From positions 62,338 to 126,337 of the forward strand of contig NZ_QMIE01000007.1 of the NCBI RefSeq assembly GCF_007625075.1: DNA of 64,000 nt. The letters are read 5' to 3'. The notes below the pieces were generated by a model, which worked only from the letters and a program-made list of their open reading frames with translations, ran no database searches and was not told where the DNA came from. Of this stretch, positions 19,001 through 26,265 are shown piece by piece. This stretch comes from Oceanidesulfovibrio indonesiensis (lineage in GTDB: Bacteria; Desulfobacterota; Desulfovibrionia; Desulfovibrionales; Desulfovibrionaceae). How positions within the stretch are numbered: the first letter of the stretch is position 1; each line of letters starts with the position of its first letter. The translations under genes and the position numbers were made by a program.

Positions 19001-19184
19001 GCCGGACCACTGGACAAACCTTTCCTTCAAGCTGCTCTGGAAAAACACCTGGTACGGCTTCCGCATCACCCAGGAGAAAGTAGCCGTGCGCGTAGAGGGC
19101 AAGGGCCACCGCTCCATCCACGTGCGCGTCAAGGACACCGACCTCACTCTTGCGCCCGGCGAGGAGCAGGAAGTCCGGTACTGA
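16005..19184 (+). CDS. Fused beta-phosphoglucomutase / GH65 disaccharide phosphorylase
   Basis: 1059 residues, with GAGGAAGGG before the ATG. Residues ~5-240 are a HAD phosphomutase: FDLDGVITGTAKVHSKSWE, with IRVGVASSSRNC and a VVVEDAISGVQAG motif IV. Residues ~265-1059 are a glycoside hydrolase family 65 protein: the catalytic acid lies in GVMGPDEFHE (E752 by count), phosphate-binding motifs are HGSTLSK and TTEGIHSGVMAGT, and a C-terminal beta domain closes it. The phosphorylase would split trehalose, kojibiose or a relative with phosphate to glucose and beta-glucose-1-phosphate, which the mutase would convert to glucose-6-phosphate. Canonical mutases have an aspartate where GVITG has its last glycine, so mutase activity should be confirmed. 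Confidence 0.9.
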   Translation: MTAEVCKGIIFDLDGVITGTAKVHSKSWEKMFNEFLKTYAEREDRPFLPFDPKDDYLQYVDGKPRYQGVKSFLQSRGIDLPFGSPDDPSDKETVCGLGNRKNDIFREIIQEQGPEVFETSVRFIKALKEEGIRVGVASSSRNCRLILEQAGLMELFETRVDGEVSAELKLQGKPNPDIFVTAAQNMNLRPAQCVVVEDAISGVQAGHAGNFGLVLGVARDVDGKLLERFGADIVVRDLGEITVSDVREWFRKGLLEDGWNLHYEGFDPGDEKLRETLTAVGNGVVGTRGAFEGESAGFHYYPGTYIAGVFNKLPSEVHGRTIYNNDFVNCPNWLLVEFKIGNGEYVSPMSLEIMSYHQNLDMRRAILERIIVCKDNLGRITRIHTGRIASMAEPGLLCLHYDITPINYSAPITVRSSLDGNVINDNVARYRQLASRHLEFVNSGPAEDGESIYLHVRTNSSKYEIVMQAKTQVYEERDRLELDKRLVTDMARIGEEMVIPAKENRTYRVEKLVGLATSLHEIMEGVSSLREEASRWMNKAHSFHNALGPHVRAWEALWDKCDIQIRGDRFSQKSSRLHMYHLLVTASPHNRILDAGMPARGLHGESYRGHIFWDEIYIMPFYDLHLPDVAQALLLYRYHRLGPAMEYARQNGYEGAMFPWQTADDGYEETQELHYNPQSDDWGPDLSRRQRHVSIAVFYNVWRYAYSTNDTQFLAEYGAEMMLQIARFWGSIAHYDKNTGRYHIEGVMGPDEFHEKLPGSEELGLKDNAYTNIMTVWLLEKALSLLDTGIISPETMHKLEESGFSQQDVQKWRDMITKMNVIITDEGIISQFDGYMDLDELDWEDYRKRYYSVARMDRILKAEGDSPDHYKVAKQADVLMTYYLLEPDEVSRILAQLGYQTGDPIDLLKKNYHYYVARTSHGSTLSKIVHTVIACYVHGCDQAWQWFKEAMESDIYDTQGGTTTEGIHSGVMAGTIEAISRYFAGVDLSSDIVHIHPSLPDHWTNLSFKLLWKNTWYGFRITQEKVAVRVEGKGHRSIHVRVKDTDLTLAPGEEQEVRY

Positions 19185-19573
19185 CCTCCGTTGGCGTCTC
19201 CGCCGAACCAGCGCGAGCGGCTTTCGAGTTGAAGATCGAAGCGTGCCTCGAATATCCTGCGGAGGGCGCAACTTTTGAGCCAGTGCAAGCATCAAGGGCT
19301 TTTCGGGTAAAAACGGTGAAAGATATGTGAAAGTCCTTGCAAAAATGAGCGCCCCCCTTGCGCCAATCGTGCTCAGGGTGTATTTATTAAAGATTGTCCA
19401 CTCAACTCATACAAATTAAATGCCATTTTTCTTATTTTCCAGTTTACAAAAAATTAACCAATGTAGTAGAAAAGACGTACACGCAGTGGGCGCGTGATTT
19501 CTCCTTCGCCTGCCGATGCTGGGGCGGAGGGGGGGAACGATTCAGAAACCGTTGATATTCTCGGAGGTTAAGG
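19185..19573 (+). other. AT-rich leader/promoter region of vWA-OmpA gene
   Basis: 389 bases without a gene. The stretch 19370-19490 is markedly AT-rich against its GC-rich surroundings, as expected for a strong promoter region. One possible promoter is TTGCGC (19358-19363) with TATTTA (19381-19386) at 17 bases, but other AT-rich hexamers compete. Nearer the gene, CCTTCGCC (19504-19511) can pair with GGCGGAGG (19524-19531) as an 8-bp stem with one wobble, placing a hairpin in the 5' leader. The leader would be about 180 bases long. Confidence 0.45.
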
Positions 19574-20596
19574 ATGTACAAGAAATCTTTCGTACGCATC
19601 ATGCTTCTGCTGTTGGCCGTGACCTTCATGGCCGTGCCTGCCGAAGCGAAGTGGAAAAAGGTCCCCAAGGTCGACAACTTCATCCTCTTCCAGGACTACT
19701 CCGGCTCCATGGCCATGCACCATGAGGCCTACAAGCAGGTGAAGATCGCCATGTCCAAAAAGGTGCTCAATCGCCTCAACGAGATGACACCCGAACTGGG
19801 CTACAATGCTTCCCTGCACACCTTCGCTCCGTTTGCGGAGATGCTCGCCATGGGCCCCTACGACAAGTCCGCGATGAGCTCCGCCATCGGCAAGATCCAG
19901 ACCGACTACCCGATCTTCGGACGCCTGACCCCCATGGGTCCCGGCATTGCCGAGCTTCGCCCGGTCCTGGACAACCTCTCCGGCAAGACCGCCATCATCA
20001 TGCTTTCTGATGGCCGCCACAACAAAGGTGTCGATCCCGTTGCCGAAGCGACCGCCATCTACAACAGCTACCCCAACGTGTGCTTCCACGTGATTTCCTT
20101 TGCCGAGAATGACTACGGCCGGGAGATCCTGGAGTCCATCGCCGCCCTGAACGACTGCTCCTGCGGCGTCATCGAAGGCGCGCAGCTCATGGAAGACGAC
20201 GTCGCCCTTGAAGACTTCCTGAAGTGCGCTCTGTACGACCTCGTGAACGTGTGTGACTCCGAAGTCATCATGTTCCGCTCCATCCAGTTCGACTTCGACC
20301 GCTCCTTCATCCGCGATGACATGCGGCCCATCCTCGACGAGGCTGCCCAGATCATCCTGGAGAACGACTGCAACTACGAGCTGGCTGGTCACACCTGTAA
20401 CATCGGCACCGAGCAGTACAACCAGGGCCTCTCCGAGCGCCGCGCCGCTTCCGTCAAGGACTACCTGGTCGGCCGGGGTGTCGATTCCGCGAAGCTCACC
20501 ACCGTTGGTTACGGCGAGCTGCAGCCCAAGTACGACAACTCCACTCGCGAAGGCCGCCGCCTGAACCGCCGCGTGGAGATCCGCGTGCTTCCCTAG
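19574..20596 (+). CDS. Exported vWA-domain protein with C-terminal OmpA domain
   Basis: 340 residues with GGAGG and AAGG before the ATG. Signal peptide MYKKSFVRIMLLLLAVTF...AEA. Residues ~30-215 form a von Willebrand A domain with an intact MIDAS: FQDYSGSM (DxSxS), the threonine in GRLTPMGPG and the aspartate in MLSDGRHN. Residues ~225-340 form an OmpA peptidoglycan-binding domain: IQFDFDRSFI, LAGHTCNIGT, YNQGLSERRA and GYGELQPKYDN, RLNRRVEIRV. Four cysteines cluster between the domains. It would be anchored to peptidoglycan or the outer membrane and bind a protein ligand through the metal site. Strong codon bias, a strong ribosome site and a perfect terminator suggest high expression. Confidence 0.88.
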   Translation: MYKKSFVRIMLLLLAVTFMAVPAEAKWKKVPKVDNFILFQDYSGSMAMHHEAYKQVKIAMSKKVLNRLNEMTPELGYNASLHTFAPFAEMLAMGPYDKSAMSSAIGKIQTDYPIFGRLTPMGPGIAELRPVLDNLSGKTAIIMLSDGRHNKGVDPVAEATAIYNSYPNVCFHVISFAENDYGREILESIAALNDCSCGVIEGAQLMEDDVALEDFLKCALYDLVNVCDSEVIMFRSIQFDFDRSFIRDDMRPILDEAAQIILENDCNYELAGHTCNIGTEQYNQGLSERRAASVKDYLVGRGVDSAKLTTVGYGELQPKYDNSTREGRRLNRRVEIRVLP

Positions 20597-20617
20597 CTGA
20601 CACAATCAGCATAACGT

Positions 20618-20652
20618 CCCAGCGGCGCCTCGCGCCGCTGGGATTCTTTTTT
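20618..20652 (+). terminator. Rho-independent terminator after vWA-OmpA gene
   Basis: A perfect 11-bp stem, CCCAGCGGCGC / GCGCCGCTGGG, with loop CTC, is followed by ATTCTTTTTT. It lies 22 bases after the stop codon and before the TolA-like gene, so the vWA-OmpA gene is probably a single-gene transcript. Confidence 0.93.
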
Positions 20653-20672
20653 GGAAGAGGTTGGAGACGTTC

Positions 20673-21941
20673 ATGACCCGGACTCGATGCCTTACCTACA
20701 GTCTGCTTCTCATGGCCCTTTTGCTCGCCCCCTGCGGAGTCTACGCTCAGGACTCTCCAGCCCCCTCTTCCTCTTCGCAGTCGCCGCCGGCAGACGGCGC
20801 CGGCGCATTTTCAGCACCCGGCAGCGCACGAGCCGTTCCGCACAGCGCCGCCGAACGGGCCGTCCATCCATCAGAACGAACCGCGCACACTGGCGATATC
20901 CCCCAGGCGCAAGCTCCTTCGAAAATTTCCGCCGCCACGCCGGATGCTGGAATTCAATCCTTGATTCCCGAGCCGCAGACCACGGCCCCTGCCCCAGATA
21001 TTTCCTTTCCGGTCGAGACCGCGCTGGATGATCTGCTGACGCCGGAAATGCGCACATCTCTCCTGCCGAAGCGTCCCACCGAAGCGCTCCCGTACTACGT
21101 CGACACATCGCCGTTTGATGAAAACGCCGTGCGCGAACTCGCCGCCCAGGTCGCTGCCCGGGAAGCCCGCCGCATTGCCGAACTTGAACGCAAGGCCGAG
21201 GAAGAACGCCTGCGCAAAGAGGCCGAGGCCAAACGCATCGCCGAGCAGAAACGCAAGGAAGAAGAAGCCAAGCGCCAGGCTGAAGCCGAGCGTAAGCAAA
21301 AGGAAGAAGCCGAACGCAAAAAAGCCGAAGAGGAGCGCCAGCGCAAAGAAGCCGAGGCAAAACGCCTGGCCGAAGAACAACGCAAGGCCGAGGAGGCGAA
21401 ACAGGTTGCCGAAAAGCAGCCCGAGCCCACGCCGGCTCCTACGCCCGAACCCGAGGCGCAACCTGCCCAAAAGGAGGACGAGCAAACTCAGGTCGCCCTC
21501 GCTCCGGTACCCGCACCAGCCACCAGGAAACCTTCTCCCCCCGTCACCCGGCCCGGCGCCAGGCTCGAAACCGATCCGGCCGTGCTCGCCGATCCAAAAG
21601 CCGCAAAGGCCCTCGAACAGTTCAAGCATTTTGCTCTCGAATGGATAGCCAAAAACAACCGGACCTACGTCAAAGGAACTCGCGACAATATCAAGGTCAC
21701 GGAGCAAGGCGGCATGTATGTTGCGCAATACATGACATCCGAGCCCAGCTCGCTCGAAACGCTCGTGAAGCCCTCCGAATACGATCACACCCCGTTCATC
21801 GGCGTCATGCGTTACGAGGAAAAGCTGTACCGCGCGGAAGGCGCCACGCCCGAGGCGGCAAAGAGCGGCACCTTCGAAGAAATCGACTCCACCCGCATTA
21901 CGGAAATTTTCCGCTACGCGAAGAACAAGTGGCAATATTGA
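20673..21941 (+). CDS. TolA-like exported coiled-coil protein with unknown C-terminal domain
   Basis: 422 residues; ATG at 20673 with GGAG 6 bases upstream. A signal peptide or anchor (LTYSLLLMALLLAPCGVYA) precedes a Ser/Pro/Ala-rich stretch. Residues ~150-255 are an uninterrupted Lys/Glu/Ala/Arg helix with repeats such as RKEAEAKRIAEQKRKEEEAK, then a Pro-rich linker. Residues ~310-422 form a compact domain (FKHFALEWIAKNNRTYVKG, FIGVMRYEEKLYRAEG, ITEIFRYAKNKWQY) that I do not recognise. The architecture resembles TolA, but the C-terminal domain is not the TolA fold by eye, and no tolB/tolQ/tolR gene is near. Confidence 0.75.
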   Translation: MTRTRCLTYSLLLMALLLAPCGVYAQDSPAPSSSSQSPPADGAGAFSAPGSARAVPHSAAERAVHPSERTAHTGDIPQAQAPSKISAATPDAGIQSLIPEPQTTAPAPDISFPVETALDDLLTPEMRTSLLPKRPTEALPYYVDTSPFDENAVRELAAQVAAREARRIAELERKAEEERLRKEAEAKRIAEQKRKEEEAKRQAEAERKQKEEAERKKAEEERQRKEAEAKRLAEEQRKAEEAKQVAEKQPEPTPAPTPEPEAQPAQKEDEQTQVALAPVPAPATRKPSPPVTRPGARLETDPAVLADPKAAKALEQFKHFALEWIAKNNRTYVKGTRDNIKVTEQGGMYVAQYMTSEPSSLETLVKPSEYDHTPFIGVMRYEEKLYRAEGATPEAAKSGTFEEIDSTRITEIFRYAKNKWQY

Positions 21942-22010
21942 GCGAACCGTCTTGACGCAATGCTCGCGCTGGAGTATGGCTATATTCTAGGCCTAAGCGC
22001 CACAATTGAG

Positions 22011-22026
22011 GTTCATTATCATTCTC
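22011..22026. promoter_or_regulatory. Candidate Fur/PerR-like operator before peroxiredoxin gene
   Basis: On the minus strand 22026-22011 reads GAGAATGATAATGAAC; its first 14 bases match 12 of 14 positions of the Fur consensus half GATAATGATAATCA. It lies 34 bases before the start of a peroxide-detoxifying gene, a usual place for a Fur-family (PerR) site. Confidence 0.35.
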
Positions 22027-22059
22027 TGAACTCAAGCCACATATTTTAGGAGATCGACC

Positions 22060-22698
22060 ATGACATGTGACACACCCCACCACGAGCACCACCACCAGCC
22101 CATTGAGCACGCCAAAATCGGCAAGCCCGTCAAGGACTTCACCATGGATGTCTTTGATCCGGAAGAAGGCGGTTTCGGCGAGGTTTCCCTGCAGAGCCTC
22201 AAGGATCAGAAAAAGTGGGTCATCCTCTTCTTCTACCCGGCGGACTTTACTTTCGTATGCCCCACGGAGCTGGCCGACCTCGCTGAAAAGCATGCCCAGC
22301 TCAAGGCCATGAATTGTGAAGTGCTCTCTGTCTCCACGGACACCAAGTTCGTTCATCTTGCATGGAAAAATGACGAGCAGTTGCTGAAGAACGTGAAGTA
22401 CAAGATGGCCGCCGATCCCACCGGCAAGGTCTCACGCTACTTCGGCGTATACGATTGCGATACCGGTGTGGCTGATCGCGGCACCTTTATCATCAACCCT
22501 GAGGGCCTCCTCGTGGGCTCCGAGATCAGCTACCACAATGTGGGCCGAAACGCGGATGAGCTGGTGCGCAAGATGGAAGCAAGCATTTACCTGCAGGATC
22601 ACCCGAACGAGGCATGTCCGGCCAAATGGACCGCGGGCCAGAAAACCCTGACCCCCTCCGAAAAACTTGTGGGCAAGGTAGGACAGGAACTCGCATAG
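22060..22698 (+). CDS. 2-Cys peroxiredoxin (AhpC/Prx1 type)
   Basis: 212 residues with AGGAG before the ATG. The peroxidatic cysteine C67 lies in DFTFVCPTE, and the resolving cysteine C186 in NEACPAKW, so it is a typical 2-Cys enzyme reducing hydrogen peroxide and organic peroxides with thiols from thioredoxin or AhpF. The C-terminal tail TPSEKLVGKV matches the AhpC branch. An N-terminal extension rich in histidine (HHEHHHQ) precedes the core and might bind metal. No reductase gene is adjacent; the gene stands alone between its own promoter region and a convergent terminator. Confidence 0.93.
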   Translation: MTCDTPHHEHHHQPIEHAKIGKPVKDFTMDVFDPEEGGFGEVSLQSLKDQKKWVILFFYPADFTFVCPTELADLAEKHAQLKAMNCEVLSVSTDTKFVHLAWKNDEQLLKNVKYKMAADPTGKVSRYFGVYDCDTGVADRGTFIINPEGLLVGSEISYHNVGRNADELVRKMEASIYLQDHPNEACPAKWTAGQKTLTPSEKLVGKVGQELA

Positions 22699-22723
22699 CG
22701 TTCCGCCACTGATTCTGTTCGAA

Positions 22724-22762
22724 AAAACGCCGCGGCTCCTTCCACAGGCGCCGCGGCTTTTC
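22724..22762. terminator. Bidirectional terminator between convergent genes
   Basis: The self-complementary GCCGCGGC at 22729-22736 and again at 22750-22757 forms an 8-bp stem. It is followed by TTTT on the plus strand and by a run of six T on the minus strand. It can end both the peroxiredoxin transcript and the convergent ferredoxin transcript. Confidence 0.8.
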
Positions 22763-22790
22763 GATTGCGAGGCAGGGGGCTGACGGACGC

Positions 22791-22997
22791 CTACTCCTCG
22801 ACAACATCCTCCATCTCAATGCAATCTTCGGGACAATAGGCGCACAATTCGCGGGCAAGGTCCTCGTCCACGTATTCGATTTTTTGCATTAACATGCCGG
22901 TATCCTGATCGATCTCGAAGCACTCCGGAGCGAGGGATACGCACGCCTCGCACATTTTGCATCCACCGGGGCTGAAGCTGACGCGCTTCTTGCTCAC
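22791..22997 (-). CDS. Small ferredoxin, single [4Fe-4S] type
   Basis: 68 residues starting with GTG at 22997 after an ideal AAGGAG at 6 bases. Cysteines C13, C16 and C19 (CKMCEAC) together with C55 of the CP pair (YCPEDC) are the ligands expected for one [4Fe-4S] cluster; C26, C52 and C59 are extra and could form a disulfide as in some Desulfovibrio ferredoxins. The acidic tail (IEMEDVVEE) is typical. It carries electrons at low potential; the partner is not shown by its neighbours. It is divergent from the AI-2E-family gene across 108 bases. Confidence 0.88.
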   Translation of the reverse strand: MSKKRVSFSPGGCKMCEACVSLAPECFEIDQDTGMLMQKIEYVDEDLARELCAYCPEDCIEMEDVVEE

Positions 22998-23105
22998 TTG
23001 GCTCTCCTTGTTATAAAGCCGAAAACGTAGCCACTTTGACGTATTCCTTTGGTTCGATTCACTCTCATTTACTATAAATAAGACGCGACCACACGGAAGG
23101 AAGGC

Positions 23106-24413
23106 ATGGACGATCAAAAAAACAACGTCAACAGCTCCGGGGACAAGTCGCAAGACACCAACGGCATCGAGCGCCTCGGCAACTTCTTTGCCCGCGGCAC
23201 CCGGCCGTTCCTTCTCATCATCCTTTTCTTCTCGCTGTATCTTGCGTTCAGCATCCTCAAGCCTTTCCTGTCCACCATCATTTTCGCCATCATCCTTGCA
23301 GCTCTGGCCTATCCGGTCCATAAGCGACTGGTCAGCACATTCCGCGGCAAAAAAAACCTGGCGGCTCTCACCACGGTTTTGCTGCTCACCCTTGTCATCG
23401 TGCTGCCGCTGTTTCTTGTCGGCTCGGCCATGGTCAGCCAGGGCTTGGATTTCGTGGCGACAGTGCGCAAATGGATCGACGCTGGCGGCATGGACCAACT
23501 GACGGACCGTTCGATCATCGACAGGACACTCCTGTGGGTGGACACGAACCTGCCCTTCGTGGAACTGAGAAACATTGATTTCCAAAGCGGCCTGCTCGCG
23601 CTGACGCAGCGGCTTTCCGAGCAATTCCTCAAGCAGGGATACGAGGTTGTCGGCAACTTTGCCAGCCTCGTGATGCGCTTCATGATCATGATCTTCATCG
23701 CCTTCTACCTCGTGCGCGACGGCGGCGAGATGGTCAAGGCCGTCAAACACCTCTCCCCATTGCGGGAACGCCAGGAAGACCGCATTTTCACCAAGGTCCG
23801 GGCCGTGGCGCGTTCCGTGCTCATGGGGTCCATGCTCACCGCAGCTCTGCAAGGCTTCGCCGCAGCCATCGGTCTGGCCATAGTGGGCGTGCCGGCCATT
23901 TTCTGGGGCACGATGATCGCCTTCAGCTCGCTCATCCCGGTCATCGGAACGGCGCTCTTCTGGGTGCCCATCACCGGCTACCTGGTGCTCACCGGCGCTT
24001 ACACATCCGCTATTTTTTTCGGCCTGTGGTGCGCCATCGTTGTGGGATCCATCGACAATTTCGTTCGTCCCTACCTCATGCGCGGCGAAGGCGGCATGTC
24101 TCCCTTCTACGTATTCCTCGCCATCGTCGGCGGCATCCAGGTATTCGGCCTTGCCGGTCTGCTCTACGGACCGCTCATCATCGGTTTCGCCATGGTCATG
24201 CTGCTCATCTACGAGGAAGAGTTCCGCGAGGTGCTGCTGGAGACCGAAACCGACGCCGGCGAAGGCCCGGAGATAATACGCGCCCTGGCTCCCATCGACG
24301 CCGTTCAAGGCACTCCAGCCACGGAGACCTCGGACGAGGAAAACGGACAGAGAACTGTCGACACGCCCGAGCATGATTCCGGATCCACCGGCGGCTGCAA
24401 GGCCGGAGGATAG
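23106..24413 (+). CDS. AI-2E family (PerM/YdiK) membrane transporter
   Basis: 435 residues, GGAAGGAAGG before the ATG. Two N-terminal membrane pairs (LLIILFFSLYLAFSIL, TIIFAIILAALAYP and TVLLLTLVIVLPLFL), a soluble loop, then the C-terminal set with the family signature WGTMIAFSSLIPVIGTALFW and SIDNFVRPYLMRG. About eight helices. Members are implicated in export of autoinducer-2 or in sodium/proton exchange; the substrate here is unknown. The ~70-residue hydrophilic, acidic C-terminal tail is longer than usual. Confidence 0.88.
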   Translation: MDDQKNNVNSSGDKSQDTNGIERLGNFFARGTRPFLLIILFFSLYLAFSILKPFLSTIIFAIILAALAYPVHKRLVSTFRGKKNLAALTTVLLLTLVIVLPLFLVGSAMVSQGLDFVATVRKWIDAGGMDQLTDRSIIDRTLLWVDTNLPFVELRNIDFQSGLLALTQRLSEQFLKQGYEVVGNFASLVMRFMIMIFIAFYLVRDGGEMVKAVKHLSPLRERQEDRIFTKVRAVARSVLMGSMLTAALQGFAAAIGLAIVGVPAIFWGTMIAFSSLIPVIGTALFWVPITGYLVLTGAYTSAIFFGLWCAIVVGSIDNFVRPYLMRGEGGMSPFYVFLAIVGGIQVFGLAGLLYGPLIIGFAMVMLLIYEEEFREVLLETETDAGEGPEIIRALAPIDAVQGTPATETSDEENGQRTVDTPEHDSGSTGGCKAGG

Positions 24414-24488
24414 TCGATCCCGCCAGAAGAAACGAAGCACCAGGATTTTCTGCTCGCGGTAATAATCACATGAGCGCACTCCGGAATA

Positions 24489-24517
24489 CTGTCGTGCTTG
24501 GAGTTTTATTCCGTCGT
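24489..24517 (+). promoter_or_regulatory. Candidate PHO-box-like repeat upstream of alkaline phosphatase
   Basis: CTGTCGT at 24489-24495 and CCGTCGT at 24511-24517 are exactly 22 bases (two helical turns) apart, similar to PhoB half-sites (consensus CTGTCAT at 11-base steps); the intermediate repeat at +11 is not conserved. The site lies about 160 bases before the alkaline phosphatase gene. Support is modest. Confidence 0.3.
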
Positions 24518-24674
24518 CACGATCATGCAATCATGTTTTCACCGAGCCGCCCAAAACATGCCATGCAATTGTCATCCTCCTCCTGCATCTGAAGAAGGCG
24601 AAAGATCGCCGTGCAGCCTGTCGGGGCTGCAGTGAGTCCGCACAACCCGAATACATGCATGGAGGAACAAAGGG

Positions 24675-26183
24675 ATGTACACCATGAAACGCATGACCGC
24701 CCGGAGCATCGCGCTCCTCGTCGCGTTCGTTCTGCTGACCGCAGCGCCGGCTCTGGCCAAATCCTCGTTCTACGAGGGCAAGCCGGCCAAGTATGTTTTC
24801 CTCTTCATCGGCGACGGCATGGGCCTGCCGCAAAAAGCCGCCACCGAGCAGTTCGCCGGCAAGCAGTTGGTGCTTGACCAGTTCCCGGCCCAAGGCATCA
24901 CCACCACGTTCGCCGCCGATCGTTTCATCACAGGCTCCGCCGCCGCCACGGCCATGGCCGCCGGAGTGAAGACCAACATCGGCATGCTCGGAATGACTCC
25001 CGATCAGAAAAAGGTCAAAAATATCGCCCAACTCGCCAAAGAACAGGGCAAAAAGGTCGGCATCATCTCCAGCGTGTCCATAGACCACGCGACCCCGGCC
25101 GCGTTCTACTCCCACGTGCCCAAGCGCTCCATGTACCATGAGATCGACCACGCCCTGGCCGAGAGCGGCTTCGACTTCTTCGGAGGCGGAGGCCTGAAGG
25201 ACCCCGAGGGCAAGCGCCTGCTCAAGAAGGACCCCAACGCCAAAACCCTGGGCGACGCCATGGCCAAGATCAAGGATAACGGCTACCAGATCGTGACGGA
25301 GAAGGAATCCTTCATGAGCCTCAAACCTGGGGCCGGCAAAATCCTTGCGTATAACGAATGGCTCCAGGACTCCGAAGCCCTGCCCTACCACATGGACAAC
25401 CGGCCCCAGGACATTACCCTGCCCGAGTTCACCGAGAAGGCCATCGAACTGCTGGACAACGACAATGGCTTCTTCATCATGGTGGAAGGCGGCAAGATCG
25501 ACTGGGCCTGCCACGCAAACGACGCCGCCGCTGCGGTGATGGACACCATTGCTTTTGACGAGGCCGTGCAGAAGGCCGTTGCCTTTGCCGAGAAGCATCC
25601 CGGCGAGGTGCTCATTGTGGTCTCCGGCGACCACGAGTGCGGCGGCCTGGCCATCGGCTTTGCCGGCACCAAGTACGACACCGACTTCCAGGTACTCGGC
25701 AACCAGAAGATTTCTTACACCAAATTCGACCAGGACGTACTGGACGGCTTCAAGGGCTCTTTCAATGAACTGAAGCCGTTGATCACCGAGAACTTCGGGC
25801 TCAAGTTCGAAGGCGACCCAAAGGCCGATCCGCTGGTGCTTACCGACTACCAGAAGCAGCTTCTGGAGAAGGCTTTCGAGCAGACCATGAAGGGCGAAAA
25901 GGAGCGTGCCGAGAGCGAGGAGACCTTCCTTCTCTACGGCGGCTACAACCCGCTTTCCATCAAGATCACCCACATTCTGAACAACAAGGCCGGTCTCGGC
26001 TGGACCTCCTACTCCCACACCGGCGTGCCTGTCGGCACCTCCGCCATGGGCGTGGGTGCGGACACCTTCAACGGCTACTACGAAAACACCGACGTCGCCA
26101 AAAAAATCATGGCCGTCATGGGTCTGGAAGCCAAGGTCTACGCCATGGACGACGATTCTCCGGCCAAGGTTGCGGTCAAGTAA
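24675..26183 (+). CDS. phoA: Alkaline phosphatase (PhoA-type)
   Basis: 502 residues. A signal peptide (SIALLVAFVLLTAAPALA) directs export to the periplasm. Metal and catalytic motifs are all present: FIGDGMG (D47), the nucleophile serine in ITGSAAATA (S88), SIDHATPAAFY, FMVEGGKIDWACH, VSGDHECGG and YSHTGVPV. It would release phosphate from organic phosphomonoesters outside the cytoplasm. Two in-frame ATGs (24675, 24684) are possible; the first has GGAGG 9 bases upstream. A PHO-like repeat upstream and phoBR elsewhere in the window suggest phosphate-starvation control. The product has only a few cysteines, so the E. coli disulfides are not conserved. Confidence 0.93.
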   Translation: MYTMKRMTARSIALLVAFVLLTAAPALAKSSFYEGKPAKYVFLFIGDGMGLPQKAATEQFAGKQLVLDQFPAQGITTTFAADRFITGSAAATAMAAGVKTNIGMLGMTPDQKKVKNIAQLAKEQGKKVGIISSVSIDHATPAAFYSHVPKRSMYHEIDHALAESGFDFFGGGGLKDPEGKRLLKKDPNAKTLGDAMAKIKDNGYQIVTEKESFMSLKPGAGKILAYNEWLQDSEALPYHMDNRPQDITLPEFTEKAIELLDNDNGFFIMVEGGKIDWACHANDAAAAVMDTIAFDEAVQKAVAFAEKHPGEVLIVVSGDHECGGLAIGFAGTKYDTDFQVLGNQKISYTKFDQDVLDGFKGSFNELKPLITENFGLKFEGDPKADPLVLTDYQKQLLEKAFEQTMKGEKERAESEETFLLYGGYNPLSIKITHILNNKAGLGWTSYSHTGVPVGTSAMGVGADTFNGYYENTDVAKKIMAVMGLEAKVYAMDDDSPAKVAVK

Positions 26184-26206
26184 CTTCGGCTGTCCTCTGC
26201 TGTCCG

Positions 26207-26237
26207 GGGGACGGGGCACGTGCCCCGTCCCCTTTTT
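26207..26237 (+). terminator. Rho-independent terminator after alkaline phosphatase
   Basis: A perfect 26-base palindrome with 13-base arms (GGGGACGGGGCAC / GTGCCCCGTCCCC) is followed by TTTTT. It lies 24 bases after the stop codon and ends 29 bases before the YibE/F gene, so the two genes are transcribed separately or by readthrough. Confidence 0.92.
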
Positions 26238-26265
26238 CTGTATCCCACAACTCGCCGGAGCCACT

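Noticed and set aside
22998-24530. Long minus-strand frame antisense to the AI-2E-family gene, joined in frame to the ferredoxin
   Set aside because: The composition is His/Glu/Asp-rich shadow sequence without family motifs; only the last 68 codons, preceded by an ideal ribosome site, are a real gene (ferredoxin, listed).
24611-24629. Short hairpin TGCAGCC/GGCTGCA before alkaline phosphatase
   Set aside because: A 7-bp stem without a T-run or known motif; too weak to call.
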